A DNA stretch of 64,000 nucleotides from positions 4,035,827-4,099,826 of the forward strand of contig CM034597.1 in NCBI GenBank assembly GCA_020091685.1, given 5' to 3'. Shown piece by piece: positions 43,399 to 54,084 of the stretch (the first letter of the stretch is position 1; every line of letters begins with the position of its first letter). The stretch is from Lutjanus erythropterus. Its lineage: Eukaryota; Chordata; Actinopteri; Lutjaniformes; Lutjanidae. The notes beneath the pieces were generated by a model. That model saw only the letters and a list, made by a program, of their open reading frames with translations, had not been told where the DNA came from and searched no databases. A program made the position numbers and the translations under genes.

Positions 43399-44394
43399 CA
43401 GAGGGTTGGTCTAAAAATGTGTTCCAATACAGTTACTAATTACCTGTTAAAAATATAGTTAGTACAGTAATCCAAGTATCACAATATTAAAGTAATGTAA
43501 CTTGATCACTTTCTGTTAATTTTCCATATAAAATATGGTGAAACTGTTGAGCCGAATACAGTGTTTTTAATGATTATTTTCATCATGGATTAATCAGTTA
43601 ATTATTTTCTCGATTATTCGATTAGTAGTTTGGTCAGAAAATGGTTGAAAATATTGATCAGAGTTCAAGATGATGTCCTCAAATGTCTTGTTTTGTCCAC
43701 AACTCAAAAATATTCAGTTTACTGTCAGAGAGGAGTAAAGAAACCAGAAAATATTCACATTTAAGAAGCTGAAATCAGAGAATTTTGACTGTTTTTCCAT
43801 AAAAATTAATAATAATACTAAAAAAAACACTAAAAACAATTAATGGGTTGATTATTCCTGTCACAATCTTGTCCCTTGAAAATATGTGAAGCGATCTATG
43901 TTTGGACCTAATTTTCAAGTCTTTCCTGTATTGATTATTTTCATCATAGATCAATCTGTTGACCATTTTCTTCATCAATCAATATGTTGTTTGATCCATA
44001 AAATGTCAGAAAATGGTGAAAACTGTTGATCTTTTGTCCACAACTCAAGAATATTCAGTTTACTGTCAGAGAAAAGCAAAGAAACCAGAAAATATTCACA
44101 TTTAAGAAGCTGGAATCAGAGAATTTGGACTTTTTTTTAGAGATTAATTTAATTCAGATTAATGTAATTGTAGATCAATCGTTGCAACTGTAAGTGTTTT
44201 ATGTTTATTGTTAGATCTATTAGTTTGTCCAGCTGTCCTTTGTTACATGAAATTTATTGATTGATTTAAATTAAAATTCTTTATTTAAAAATTGTAATTC
44301 TACTAATAATACTCATTTTTTCTGTAACTCTAATGGAATACAGTTACCTATTTTTTGTTTCCAGATCACGTAATCCTGTTACTCCCCAAGCCTG
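43399..44394 (+). mobile_element. C-family hAT-like element carrying tandem A units, copy 1
   Basis: Starts CAGAGGGTTGGTCTAAAAAT and has ATACAGTTACTAATTACCTG and AATATTAAAGTAATGTAACT. It ends ATCACGTAATCCTGTTACTC followed by CCCAAGCCTG. The A sequence lies between AGTGTTTT (about 43561) and AAGTGTTTTATGTTTATTG (about 44192), the same site as in the other two C copies. No transposase frame. Confidence 0.75.
43568..44191 (-). mobile_element. Two A-family units in tandem inside C copy 1
   Basis: Unit one has ATTATTTTCATCATGGATTA, GATGTCCTCAAATGTCTTG and TTCACATTTAAGAAGCTG. The linker CACAATCTTGTCCCTTGAAA follows, then unit two with CAGAAAATGGTGAAAACTG and TTCACATTTAAGAAGCTGG. The right end is GATCAATCGTTGCAACTGTA. 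Confidence 0.75.
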
Positions 44395-45590
44395 CATGCT
44401 AATTATAGTAATTTCAGTCAGCTAAATCAGTTGACAAACTTGAACATTTCATTCTAGTTTTAGTCGAGGCAAGGTATTAACATTTTAATACAAGTTAAGC
44501 AGAAAGTTTCCAAGTTAGAATCCACCTGATTGATTTATGTCTGAAACAACTGGAGCTGAAAATTGACCACAAAATGAGGAAATGATTAGAGAATGGTGTC
44601 TTTTTGTAATGCAGAGTCTCACACCTGAAGTGATGACTTCAGAACAGTGTAACAATACAAGAACAACAAAATGTAAAGACAAGATGATGGAAGTAAATTA
44701 GAAAAGAGTCTTATTGATGGTGGAACTAAAAGATATGACCTGACAGTAGAACACTGGCTTTAGAGAGGGGTTTATTTAGTTGATTGTCAATCAAACCCTG
44801 CAGGGAGCAGAGGGAATGAACATTAAGAAATCACACAAATTGAGCAGACCTACCTTCTAATAATGAACCTTGTAAACACACAGTAGTGTAGTGAAGTAAC
44901 ACAGGGGGGCAGAAACTGACTTGTTTTATACTTCACTCTGCTCGTAGAAAATAGTCACCATATTAACCACAAACTAAGCAGAGACAGCGCTTGCTGCTGC
45001 TTAAGTTAGCATGGTAATATAATCACAGTAATATCACTATTATGAACTATATTATCAAGTAGAACTATCTCTCACTATTAGTATGAGATTACATTTTATC
45101 AGGCTGCAGTCATGACTGAAGATGTTGGATCCAATGTTGCCAGATTGGTTTGGTGTTTTCCAGCTCAAAATGATCAAAATCCACCCAAAAAATGACCAAA
45201 TATTTTTGATAAACAATACAAATCAGTGTATAACAAGTAGCAATGTGTTTGTGGTTCATAACAATTTTTCAATATGACACAATAATAAAAAAAACAATGT
45301 TAGTATTCACACGTGGGCTAGAAAGAAAACGGGAGGCTACAACACAACTATGAAACTTTTTTTCATTTCTGCCTTAAAAATAAAGAAAAAATTAAAGGGA
45401 CGGTGCAAGTTTTTATCCGACTTGGTCAACTGCAGCAAGCCCTGACACACATGCATAAGAGAGTAAACCTGCCTAAATTCTGTCCACCTGCCCAAGCCTG
45501 TTTTAACCAGCACAATGCAACCTATAACAGCCCACTACTACTACTACTACTACTACTAGTATAATAATAATGACAATAATGATAATAAAT
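44395..45590. other. No gene seen; (CTA)n at 45534-45558
   Basis: A trinucleotide CTA tract of about eight units is followed by ATAATAATGA-type sequence. CAATGTTGCCAGATTGG near 45134 resembles a common fish repeat end, but no partner end was found. Confidence 0.4.
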
Positions 45591-45594
45591 GCTG

Positions 45595-46715
45595 CATAGA
45601 ACTTTTTATTTAAGAAATGCAGCCCAAAATTCTTTACAATAAAAGTTACATGCACCAAGTGCTTCACATGAAAAGATAGAATGAACATAATAAGACCTAC
45701 ATGTAAAAATAAGACAAGGTGAGAATAAAATACACAGAATGCATCTTTAAACATCATGGAGCTTAAACCGTTACTGCCAGGCGCTCATTAAGAAAGCAGT
45801 CAGACAAAGTATAATCCACACGTTGTCATCAAAATAAACTTTTTGTCCACTCATCTCTTCTGTCCTCTGAGGCTGGAGGCTGATGTAGCAATTTGTGCTG
45901 CTTCTCTGACATGGTGTCAATTAGTTTGGAGGCAGTAAATTTTCAGTAAACAGCCTGTCACCCTGAAATAAGATACATCAGGGTCTGCAGATGGTGATAC
46001 TACCTGAACCTGTAATAACACGAGATCTGGAAGTATCACGATATTTCCAGGCACAGGTAAAATAAGGGAAACAAACAAGGGAAAATAGATTTTAAAAGAC
46101 AAAACGATAGTCACATTAACTATTTGATTTTTTTTTTTAATAATTTAATAAATATTCAAAAATCATGATCCATCCCTACTTCATAATACTAGTAAAAGTA
46201 AGATAAACAAAATAAGGATACAAATAGAATGCATAGCATAAGATGGAAAATACAATCCAGTGAGATAAAATTAACAAAAAATAAAGCTAAAGCTAAAAAT
46301 AGAATGTATAGAATTCATAAAATTAAGGAAAATACAATATTTTACAAGCAGTGCGCAAGTGTGAAGCAAAATGCAAAGCATTTAAGTCAGGGCGAGTTAA
46401 AGGCTAAAGTGAAGAGATAAGTTTCTAGCTTTCTTTTAAAAGTATTTAGCGGGCTGACTTCTTTGATATCTATAAGTAGTGTGCTCCAGAGCTTTGGGGG
46501 ATGACCACAAGTTTCTCTTGAGTGTTTGTAGGAACCTCCAGTAAATCAGCTGCAGAGGTTTGCAATGTTCTTGAAGGCAGGTATTGAACAATGGAGCTGG
46601 AAATGTAGCTTGGTCCTCACCCATTAAAGGCTTTGTATGTACAGAGAAGGACCATAAAATCAATTTACAGGAAAACCACTCAATCTGGCAACACTCGTCG
46701 GCATGTGTGTGAAAA
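45595..46715. repeat. Degraded interspersed repeat, unassigned
   Basis: The words AAGTGCTTCACATGAAAAG near 45657, GTGCTCCAGAGCTTTGGGGG near 46481 and ATTAAAGGCTTTGTATGTAC near 46623 recur in a group of fish interspersed repeats that I recognise only in outline. No second copy exists in the window. Long A-rich stretches lie between them. Low confidence. Confidence 0.3.
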
Positions 46716-47320
46716 TTCTTGCCAATCATAATTGTGAAAAGCTGGTACTTTGTCTGTGTTTGATGCTGCAGACAGAACAGAAGGTGGTTCTGTGGTAAGC
46801 CGGTGGAAGCTCAGTCACTGTAGCGCGCAGCAGACAGTGGAGCTGATGTAGGTCAATAGTAGTAGAGGCTCCTGTCCTGGTGTGTTGTCTCATCCCACAA
46901 CAGAGCCCATCATGTTGATCTGCCTTCAGCCTCTCTGCTGCCAAGACTAAAATACCTGAAATTGTCCCTGAGAGACGCAGGACAGCAGGCAGCAGGACGG
47001 TGCTGAGAGCTCCTGGCTGCTGATGAGCTGGAGTGTGGACAGGTGGGTTGAGCAGGACGGAGGGACTGCAGAGAGGGGAACGTTGGCAGAAGGTGATTAA
47101 GATGTAGAAGAGAAGAGAAAACAGAGTGCCAGTTTGTTTTGTCCCAGTGCCTCATGGACAGCTTTCTCTGGCTGACTGGTTTTTGCTTGTTCATGGTTCC
47201 CAGGAATGATTGCCAGTAACAGACACTGATCAACTTTTACTACTTTATCAAATTGTGACCCAAATCATCGATTAGTTGATCGAAAGAAAATGAATCAGCA
47301 AGGGTTGGGTGATGTCTATC
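46716..47320. other. No gene seen
   Basis: GC-richer near 46960-47080. Minus-strand frames at 46726-46944 and 46910-47233 show no known domain. Confidence 0.4.
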
Positions 47321-47324
47321 AGAC

Positions 47325-47640
47325 TGGCACATGACAATGTCACCTTGTGCGGCAGCTGGATTCGCAAAATCACGAGATAATCCACCTTACCAGACTTCAA
47401 GTTATCCGTATGTGTCTGCACCATAAGTGATACAACCAATCAGCGTCCTAGGATGGACTATCGGCAACTGCGGGCGTGGTTTTAGGTGTGACGACAGCAA
47501 GAAATGTCCATGGGACCACCGGTCTGATTGGTTGAAGTCGGCAGGTGATTGGATGAACACAGGCTAAGTGTTTTTTGAAGGTGCCTGCCCTTTTCCAAAC
47601 AGTTTCGAAGCACGACTTCTCAGACGCCCTGATGGACAAT
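47325..47640 (+). mobile_element. G-family repeat, copy 3 (internally deleted)
   Basis: Starts near TGTCACCTTGTGCGGCAGCT, and shares CTTCAAGTTATCCGTATGTG, CCAATCAGCGTCCTAGGATG and GGTTTTAGGTGTGACGAC with the 11.4-kb copy. It then passes from CCATGGGACCACC to AAGTCGGCAGGTGATTGGAT. This skips about 200 bp present in copy 1. The right end is missing. Confidence 0.65.
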
Positions 47641-48340
47641 GATATTGTTTTATTTCTGGTGTTTTAGCAATAAAGCCCCCCCAAAAAAGATTAAAAAATA
47701 ATTTTACGCCTAAATTAAAGCACGCTTCACTGGGCAGCAAATAGTGTAATTAAATAAGCTGTTTTTCCTTTAATAAGATGACAAGGAGCTGTGATGATAA
47801 AGAATAGAATAATGATATTAGAATAATAAACACCCTTCATTTTTGTACTCTCTGGCTGACACTCCTTGTTCATTATTTAGAAGGTGCTACATTCATTAAT
47901 AAATTACTCTTTTTGGGTTTTTACTCACAAAGCTTTTATTGCATGTTTGTTACAAGATATTACACAGCAAACGGAAAATCTACCTTTTAAATTAAAAATC
48001 TCTCTAGTTTTTAAATCACAGCGGTAGTTGGCTCAGTGGACGATGACTGTCAGGCATCAGCCCAACCCGAGAATCAGCAACTATAAGGGATTTCTTGTTT
48101 GAGTCATTTTTTAAGTGATATTGCTAAACATTTGATGGTTCCAGATTATAAAATGAGAGAGTTCATTGCTTTTCTTTCATTATCTCCTCACCCTCATGCT
48201 GATTGAAGGTCATGTTTAGTTTTTTGGTCCACAGGAAAACAGCGTTGCTGAATCAACAGAAAAATGACAGAAAAAGACATAAAATGCCTCCATACTGCTC
48301 GTCTGGTGTAATCCAGATCTCCTGCAGTAGGAGTATAATA
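47641..48340. other. No gene seen
   Basis: AT-rich sequence. Nothing recognised. Confidence 0.45.
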
Positions 48341-48342
48341 TG

Positions 48343-48786
48343 TACAACTATGAATATTTTCATTGTCAATTAATCTGTCGATTATTTTATCTATTAATTG
48401 TTGAATTAATCCCATCACAATCTTGTCAGTTGGTAAAGAAAACTATTTTCAAGTCTTTCCTGTAATGATTATTTTCATTATGGACTAATCTGTCCAACAT
48501 TTTCTTTAGTAGGCCTATAAAATATCAAAAAAATGGTGAAAAATGTTGATCAGTGTTTCCCAAAGTCCAAGATGATGTCCTCAAATGTCTTGTTTTGTCC
48601 ACAACTCAAAACTATTAAGTTTACTGAACATGTTCTTCCATTTAAGAAACTGAAACCAGAGAATTTGGACATTTTTCCTTTTTAAAAAAAGGCTTAAACC
48701 AGTTAATTAACCATCAAAATAGTTAGCGATTGATTTAATAGTCAGTTTATAATCGATAAGTAATTGATCAGTCGTTGCAACTCCAA
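48343..48786 (-). mobile_element. Family A long-form element
   Basis: Begins ACAACTATGAATATTTTCAT and has the first terminal module with CACAATCTTGTCAGTTGG. The second module TCCTGTAATGATTATTTTC and the core GATGATGTCCTCAAATGTC follow, and it ends CAGTCGTTGCAACTCCA. It shows the module duplication clearly in one copy. No target duplication could be read. Confidence 0.75.
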
Positions 48787-48985
48787 TGGATACTCTGGTA
48801 CCAGGTGCTCTTTCTGGCTGTCTTTTCACTTTGACAGTGAGTTGACACACACACACACATAGTCCTGCTTCCTTGCACTTACCCACAGTGCTGTCTTCTT
48901 CTCGTCACACTCATCTCATGTGGTTATTTGTTGTCAAATTATAACCTGTCTATAGATACATTTCTAAAATTTTCTGCCCTCAGTG
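48787..48985. other. No gene seen; short (CA)n near 48847
   Basis: Nothing else recognised. Confidence 0.4.
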
Positions 48986-48989
48986 CTGA

Positions 48990-49085
48990 GCCCCAGTTTT
49001 TTTCTGGTGGTATCGAAAATGGTATCAAATATCGAGGTATTTAAATATATTATATCAGAATGAGAAATTCCAGTTTTGTGACAAG
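48990..49085 (-). mobile_element. L-family fragment, copy 3
   Basis: Reads TCTGGTGGTATCGAAAATGG and AGAATGAGAAATTCCAGTTT, the complement of the L left arm at 25.27 and 56.36 kb. Only about 95 bp are recognisable. Confidence 0.5.
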
Positions 49086-49445
49086 ATGACCACATGCTGA
49101 CTCCAGCTCTGAATTTAACACAGACATGCGATATATCACTCTCAGCAAGTATACAACAAGCATATTTCCAAAGTGTTGAAGTATTCCTTTAATTGCTTCC
49201 TGTATGTTTGCTATAAAACACACAGTGATGGTTGTTTATAGTGCAAATTCACACTGATAGCCTGCGACTGTTATGTTAGACTTTACTGTATATGTGTGAA
49301 CTACATCCTCTACAGAACACATCTGAGTTGCTTCAAGTAACACATCACACAACCTGCTAATAGTGAGAGGAGGAGGTGATGAAGTGAATGATCCTTTGTT
49401 TTCACAAACACACACCGTGAGAAGTGTTTCATTCACACACAAGTG
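49086..49445. other. No gene seen
   Basis: The minus-strand frame 49236-49442 lacks any domain. No repeat noted. Confidence 0.4.
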
Positions 49446-50498
49446 CAGGCTTTGGCGACTAACAGATTACATGTAATGGGATTACATTACGTGGATACAA
49501 AAAAGGTATCTGTGTTCCATTACAGTTAGAGATAGAAAGACGTAATCAGATTACAAATATGTTTAGTAAAAATGGGGATTATTAGTAGGATTACAGTTTT
49601 AAAATAAAGATTGATATTCTACCATGCGCAGTGCACACAAAGCTGACAATTCATTAGTGAAAAAATGCTTCACTGGATGGAAATTTCAACATTTTTTGAA
49701 GGAAGGAACCTAACAACAAACAAAACACTTAGAGCTGCAATGATTCATCTATTTTTGATTGACTATTAAATTAATCTGCATCTGTTTTGATAATCAATGA
49801 ATTGTTTTGAGTCATTTTTTAAGAAGAAATTAAAAAGAAATTCTCTGATTCCAGCTTCTTAAATGTGAATATTTTCTGGTTTCTTTACTCCTCTCTGACA
49901 GTTAAGTGAATATTTCTGGATTAGATACAAAACAAGACGTTTGAGGACGTCATCTTAGACTTTGGGAAAAACTGATCAACATTTTTCACCATTTTCTGAC
50001 ATTTTATGGACCATGGACCACATATGGTTTAGGGTAATACGTCAATGTAATCGATGACAACAATACATCGATTTGCATATCGTGTGTCAATGCTCTGTTA
50101 TGAACTGCTATGCCTGGTCAGAGCATGGGTTCATACAGAGAATGAGCTGCAGGGAGACTCGCTGCAGTCATCCAAGTTGTGGGAGTATTTTAGACAGGGA
50201 CGCAACAGTTTGGCTCTTTAGCTCCACAAGCTGGACGTGACTTATCATAGCAAGTGACCTGTCCTCCTCCTGCAGCAGCATCATCATCGCCCTGTTCATT
50301 TTCTGTCAGCACCCAAGCGTGATATATGAAGATTATCAACACATAGGACATGTTTCTGTTAGTAGAAATCACTTAAGATAGATTTTCTAGAAAGTAATCA
50401 AGTTACATTACTTTAATATTGTGATACTTGGATTAGGTTACTGACTACATTTGAACAACAGGTCAGAATACATTTTTAAAGTAACCCTCCCAACCCTG
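49446..50498 (-). mobile_element. C-family hAT-like element carrying an A element, copy 2
   Basis: Ends CAGGCTTTGGCGACTAACAG and AAAGTAACCCTCCCAACCCTG, given here as its last 20 bases plus one, are inverted repeats of the CAGGGTTGGG type. Between them are GATTACATGTAATGGGATTA and ATTACTTTAATATTGTGATA. The right part (50030-50390) holds extra sequence not seen in the other copies. The A element begins at the shared site AAAACACT (49723-49730). Confidence 0.75.
49731..50022 (+). mobile_element. Family A element inside C copy 2
   Basis: Starts TAGAGCTGCAATGATTCATC directly after AAAACACT. It has TCCAGCTTCTTAAATGTGAA, CTCTCTGACAGTTAAGTGAA and GAGGACGTCATCTTAGAC, and fades after CATTTTATGGACCATGG. 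The right end is lost. In C orientation its left flank corresponds to the AGTGTTTT flank of the other two copies. Confidence 0.8.
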
Positions 50499-51585
50499 TT
50501 AAAGTGTGACAGAGGAGGTAGTGAGGGAGGAGCCTCTGTGGGTCAGAGGACATGGAGGTCTCCTACTCACTCTGCAGAATGAATGGGACTGCCTATTCAC
50601 CCTGCACCCCCCCTCTCACCCTGTGTGCGTGTGTGTATGTGTTGACAAGGGGACGGGGAACAAACTTGACTGAGATCCTGGTGAATGGGGAGAGGCTGAG
50701 GGAAACGGGAGCGGGGGACATGTGATAGGGCAGCAGATGCTCGGTCAGCCGTCTGCCGTGTAAAGCATCGATTGTGGCTGCTGGTGTTGTAGAGGCCGGC
50801 AGTATGACTGTGAGTGGAGCTACATGTTAGAGCCACACTGCTGTAGCTACTTCACACCCAGCTCCTCTCCTGTATGGCTGTGTCCATCATCGCTGTGCGC
50901 GGCCTTGGGAGAGCTGCTGTCTTCTAATTGACCTGCGGGTACAGTGCGTCTTTTAGAGTGTGCATCATTTTATAGAGCTCTGAGTTCATCTGGGCTTCCA
51001 CAAGTTAAAGTCACTTGATCCACAGTAAATCCTTGATTATTTTCTCCTCTGCTCCATTCATTTCCTGCTGATGACTTCCTGCATGTGCATTAGAAAAAAG
51101 CATTTTAATGTGAAGGCTTTTATTGTGAAACTGGCAGTGTTGAAAGTGCCATTTGCTTTGTGTTAATGTTACCAATGTTACTTTTAGTCAGGAAGCCATT
51201 TGAACATATAAAAGTTGATTTTATTAAATGTTTAACAAAGCTGGACAAAGGTGAGGAGCTCAGAGGACATGAATGCTGGAACATCCTATTAATAACAAGT
51301 GGAGTTTAACAAAACACTACAGAGCAACTGTGTGACAAGAGTTTAGCAGGTCACTTTTGGTTTGTGAGAAAAAGGGAAAAAAAAGACAGAGCCACACAGG
51401 TGAAGTGGTTGGATGAAGAGCTACAGAAACGTATAATTATGCTGGATGATAGCTTTGCTCTCAGCTGTCATGTGGGCACACAGAGGACAGCGGGTGGTTT
51501 GTGACAGCAGCTCAGAGTTGTTTGTACACAACACAAGTAATCCCGCAGCACTAAGTTAAATGTGTCTGCATTTAAAGTACGGTAA
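50499..51585. other. No gene seen; GC-richer near 50500-50950
   Basis: Unique sequence, G-rich on the plus strand around 50650-50720, with a 79-codon minus-strand frame (50597-50836) that has no domain. It could hold an untranslated or regulatory segment, but no specific signal was found. Confidence 0.4.
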
Positions 51586-51591
51586 AAATTA

Positions 51592-51895
51592 GGGGTGTGA
51601 CTATACATCAGACTGGATCAATATATATTGAATCGTTATATCAATATATATTGATCCAGTGTTCAAAAATCCATTAATAAAGATGCAAAGTAAAAAAAAA
51701 TATTGATCTGTATTGTCATCTTTAAGATACGCCTTTATTTTGAAATTCCCATGGTGTGTCTGTGTCATACATGTCTAGAGGAGCAGTCATGAAATTGTTG
51801 AATCATAATTTAGTTGCTTTTCGTGAGTTGATATAAATGTGTGATTGTGTTTAATGGACATATGATATTATCTGATATCAATTGCCGACCCCTGA
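51592..51895. mobile_element. Probable decayed hAT element with a perfect internal palindrome
   Basis: The start TAGGGGTGTGACTATACATC and the possible end ATTGCCGACCCCT near 51893 would be matching TAGGGG-type termini. The left part holds a perfect inverted repeat: arms 51612-51631 and 51641-51660 separated by nine bases. The ends are not good enough to prove a complete element. Confidence 0.35.
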
Positions 51896-52399
51896 ATTGA
51901 ATCAAATTGAAACTGTAACGTGGCAGGGATCATGTGACCGCTTGCGTGTGTGTGTGTATGCGTGATCAACAGACCTTTAGCTGTCCGCTGCTAATCTTTA
52001 ATACTACTAGACGATCAGCCTAATTTTGTTGTGCACATTTATGACATTTATATTTTCAGGTCATCCCAACTTAAAGATGAACTGATTGGTAGGTAGGTAG
52101 GTTGATGGATAGATAGAGAGACAGATAACTTTATTAATCCCTGGAGAGAAATTAAAATATCATAATAGCCAAAGTACATGCAGTCTTTGGTGGTCAAAAT
52201 ATCCCCCCCCCCAAAAAAAACCCCCCAAAAAAACCCATAAAATATTAAATCATTAAAATGTAATTTAAAATAAGTTTTGTCTTTCCTGTATTTTTGTTTC
52301 GATATCAACCTGTTACATAGTCACAATCATGTACGTAGCAGGTGCATGTCTTGATTACTGAGTTAAACTGGTAAGATTATAAGTAGAGGTAAATGTAGA
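51896..52399. other. No gene seen; LINE-tail-like segment at 52084-52155
   Basis: GGTAGGTAGGTAGG and ATGGATAGATAGAGAG precede TAACTTTATTAATCCCTGG and AGAGAAATTAAAAT, the form of fish LINE 3' tails with short tandem ends. C- and A-runs follow near 52203. Confidence 0.45.
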
Positions 52400-52402
52400 G
52401 GC

Positions 52403-52560
52403 TGGTGGCCTGGTAGCTCAGTTGGTAGAGTGTTTGCCACATGTACTGAGTCCTCTGCAGCAGCTGTGTTGTGCGACTCCCACCCACCGCTCTTTCCAGT
52501 CTTTCTCGCTGTCTCCCCTTTTCCTGTCATATCTTCCCATAAAATCTAAGACATAAAGAC
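52403..52560 (+). mobile_element. tRNA-derived SINE, copy 3
   Basis: Head TGGTAGCTCAGTTGGTAGAG (A box, 52411-52430), decayed B-box region near 52470, and body CGCTGTCTCCCCTTTTCCTG with TCATATCTTCCC. It is not a tRNA gene: the acceptor stem cannot be formed and a SINE body follows. Confidence 0.8.
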
Positions 52561-52843
52561 ACAAAAACTATTTTTTAAGAATGCAGAGACTGAATATTGG
52601 AATTGTGGCTCCAAACTGGAGCCAGTAGATGTCCACAGCACCTGCTGGCTCCAAATAGCCAGACAGGAAAGGCCTGCACTATTGCATTTTGATAGTGGTA
52701 CTTGAAGTTCTAAATATTTTCTGAGGTGTTCTGCAGAGTTTGAGAAACACTGTTTTAAAGAATATGATGAATTCAAAATGAAACTGACTGAAGGGCGGGA
52801 CTGAGAGAAAAAGGTGCAGTTACTGTACAAATGCGTGTGTTCC
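52561..52843. other. No gene seen
   Basis: Short spacer with nothing recognised. The minus-strand frame 52546-52887 has no domain. Confidence 0.4.
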
Positions 52844-52864
52844 TTCAGCACCGCGGACAGCTCC
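52844..52864 (+). promoter_or_regulatory. REST/NRSF binding site (RE1/NRSE), near-consensus
   Basis: The core CAGCACCGCGGACAG at 52846-52860 fits the RE1 pattern CAGCACC-NN-GGACAG exactly, with both half-sites at canonical spacing. Over the 21-base consensus it differs at two positions, one of them usually degenerate. REST recruits co-repressors to silence neuronal genes outside neurons, and RE1 sites often lie in introns or flanks of such genes. The site is in unique sequence between two SINEs, not within a repeat seen elsewhere here. Confidence 0.75.
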
Positions 52865-53876
52865 ATGGATTCATCAGCACACAGCACAGTCAGGCTGCTG
52901 ATATTTCAGAGTTAGGGTCAGAGCCAGAGATTCTGTCACAAACATCAGTCACACAAAGGATCAATGAGTCAGGGAGACTAGATTTGCATCGCCTACTTTA
53001 TGTCAGGACAGAGATGTCAGATTGGTTCATTGCTAATAGAGACAGTGTGACATGTAGAAAGTTTCCCTCATGGTCTGTATGCATCGCTGTGGCATACATT
53101 ACATCTCTTGATTCATTGTTATATAAAAACATTGATTATAGCAGCAGAAAAATCAACACCTGCTTTCCAGTGAAGATGGAGGCAGCTTAGCAATCAGTCG
53201 ACACACCGACTGAGTGTGGTTCCTTTATTAACATATGATGTGATTGGGTATCAAAAGTAGCAGCAGGGGACAGGTGTTCAGGTTAATCCTATCTCCCTGT
53301 GCACTTCTATAAGCCTTTTCTCCTCTCTCTTCTTCACTGTGTGACACACACATCCTCTCACGCAGATTACACTATTTAATCTTGATTAAAATCACACAGT
53401 CTTGGACTGCTGAATGCTGCTTAGCGGAGCAGAAAAGAACGATGGAGGGAAGGAGGACAAGGGCAAAAAAGACAAACCTCTGTGGCACAACAGGAAGACT
53501 GCAGGAACATGCAGGGAACCAGAGCAGTGTGTGAAGGAACCATGCAGATATGTCAAAGATCAGGCCAAAATATGTTGGATTTTAGTAGCATCTAGTGATG
53601 ATCTTGCAGATTGCAAACACCTTGTCTCACTTTCTCCCTTCCAAGCGTGGCTCCAAACTATGTGTTGTCAGCTCCAGTGTTTGTCCGCTTCGTGAAATAT
53701 GGTGGACTATGTGGAAGAGGACCCACACCCTCTGAAGAAATAAAGTACTCTTTTGAAGGCAATGTTTCTCACATAGGTGTCTGAGGAACCCCAGGGCTCC
53801 GTGGGACTCTGCCAAAGGGGCCTTGAAAAGTTTTCAGTCATTAATCACCACAAAATCAAAAATACATGTTTTTCAG
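52865..53876. other. No accepted gene
   Basis: A Lys/Asp-rich frame (53414-53695 plus) contains KEDKGKKDKPLWHNRKTAG but no known domain. The block near 53640-53770 (GCTCCAGTGTTTGTCCGCTT, GAAATATGGTGGACTATGTG) resembles a common fish interspersed repeat. No exon is claimed. Confidence 0.4.
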
Positions 53877-54062
53877 GTGCTCCCATAGCTCAGTTGGTAG
53901 AGCGTGTACTGAGGCTGTTGGTCCTCTGCAGGGGTTGCTGGTTCGATTCCTGCCTGTGTCCCATTTGCTACATGTCACTTCCCCTCTCTCTTCCCGCTTT
54001 CCTGTCATATCTTCAGCTGTCCCTATCCAAGTAAAGGCAAAAAGCCCCCCAAAATAAAATAA
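53877..54062 (+). mobile_element. tRNA-derived SINE, copy 4 (best preserved)
   Basis: A box TAGCTCAGTTGGTAGAG at 53886-53902 and an intact B box GGTTCGATTCC at 53940-53950, 37 bases apart, give a near-complete internal RNA polymerase III promoter. The body CTTTCCTGTCATATCTTCAG and AAGTAAAGGCAAAAAGCCCC follows, with an A-rich tail AAAATAAAATAAAA. Confidence 0.85.
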
Positions 54063-54084
54063 AAATGATAAATATAATAATTTA

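Noticed and set aside
52411-52485. tRNA gene
   Set aside because: Only the A-box head is tRNA-like; the rest does not fold as a tRNA and a SINE body follows.
53414-53695. Lys/Asp-rich 93-codon frame
   Set aside because: No domain; the downstream part overlaps sequence typical of an interspersed repeat.
53880-53955. tRNA gene with good A and B boxes
   Set aside because: Same SINE family as three other copies here, with SINE body and A-rich tail directly after; the acceptor stem is not complementary.
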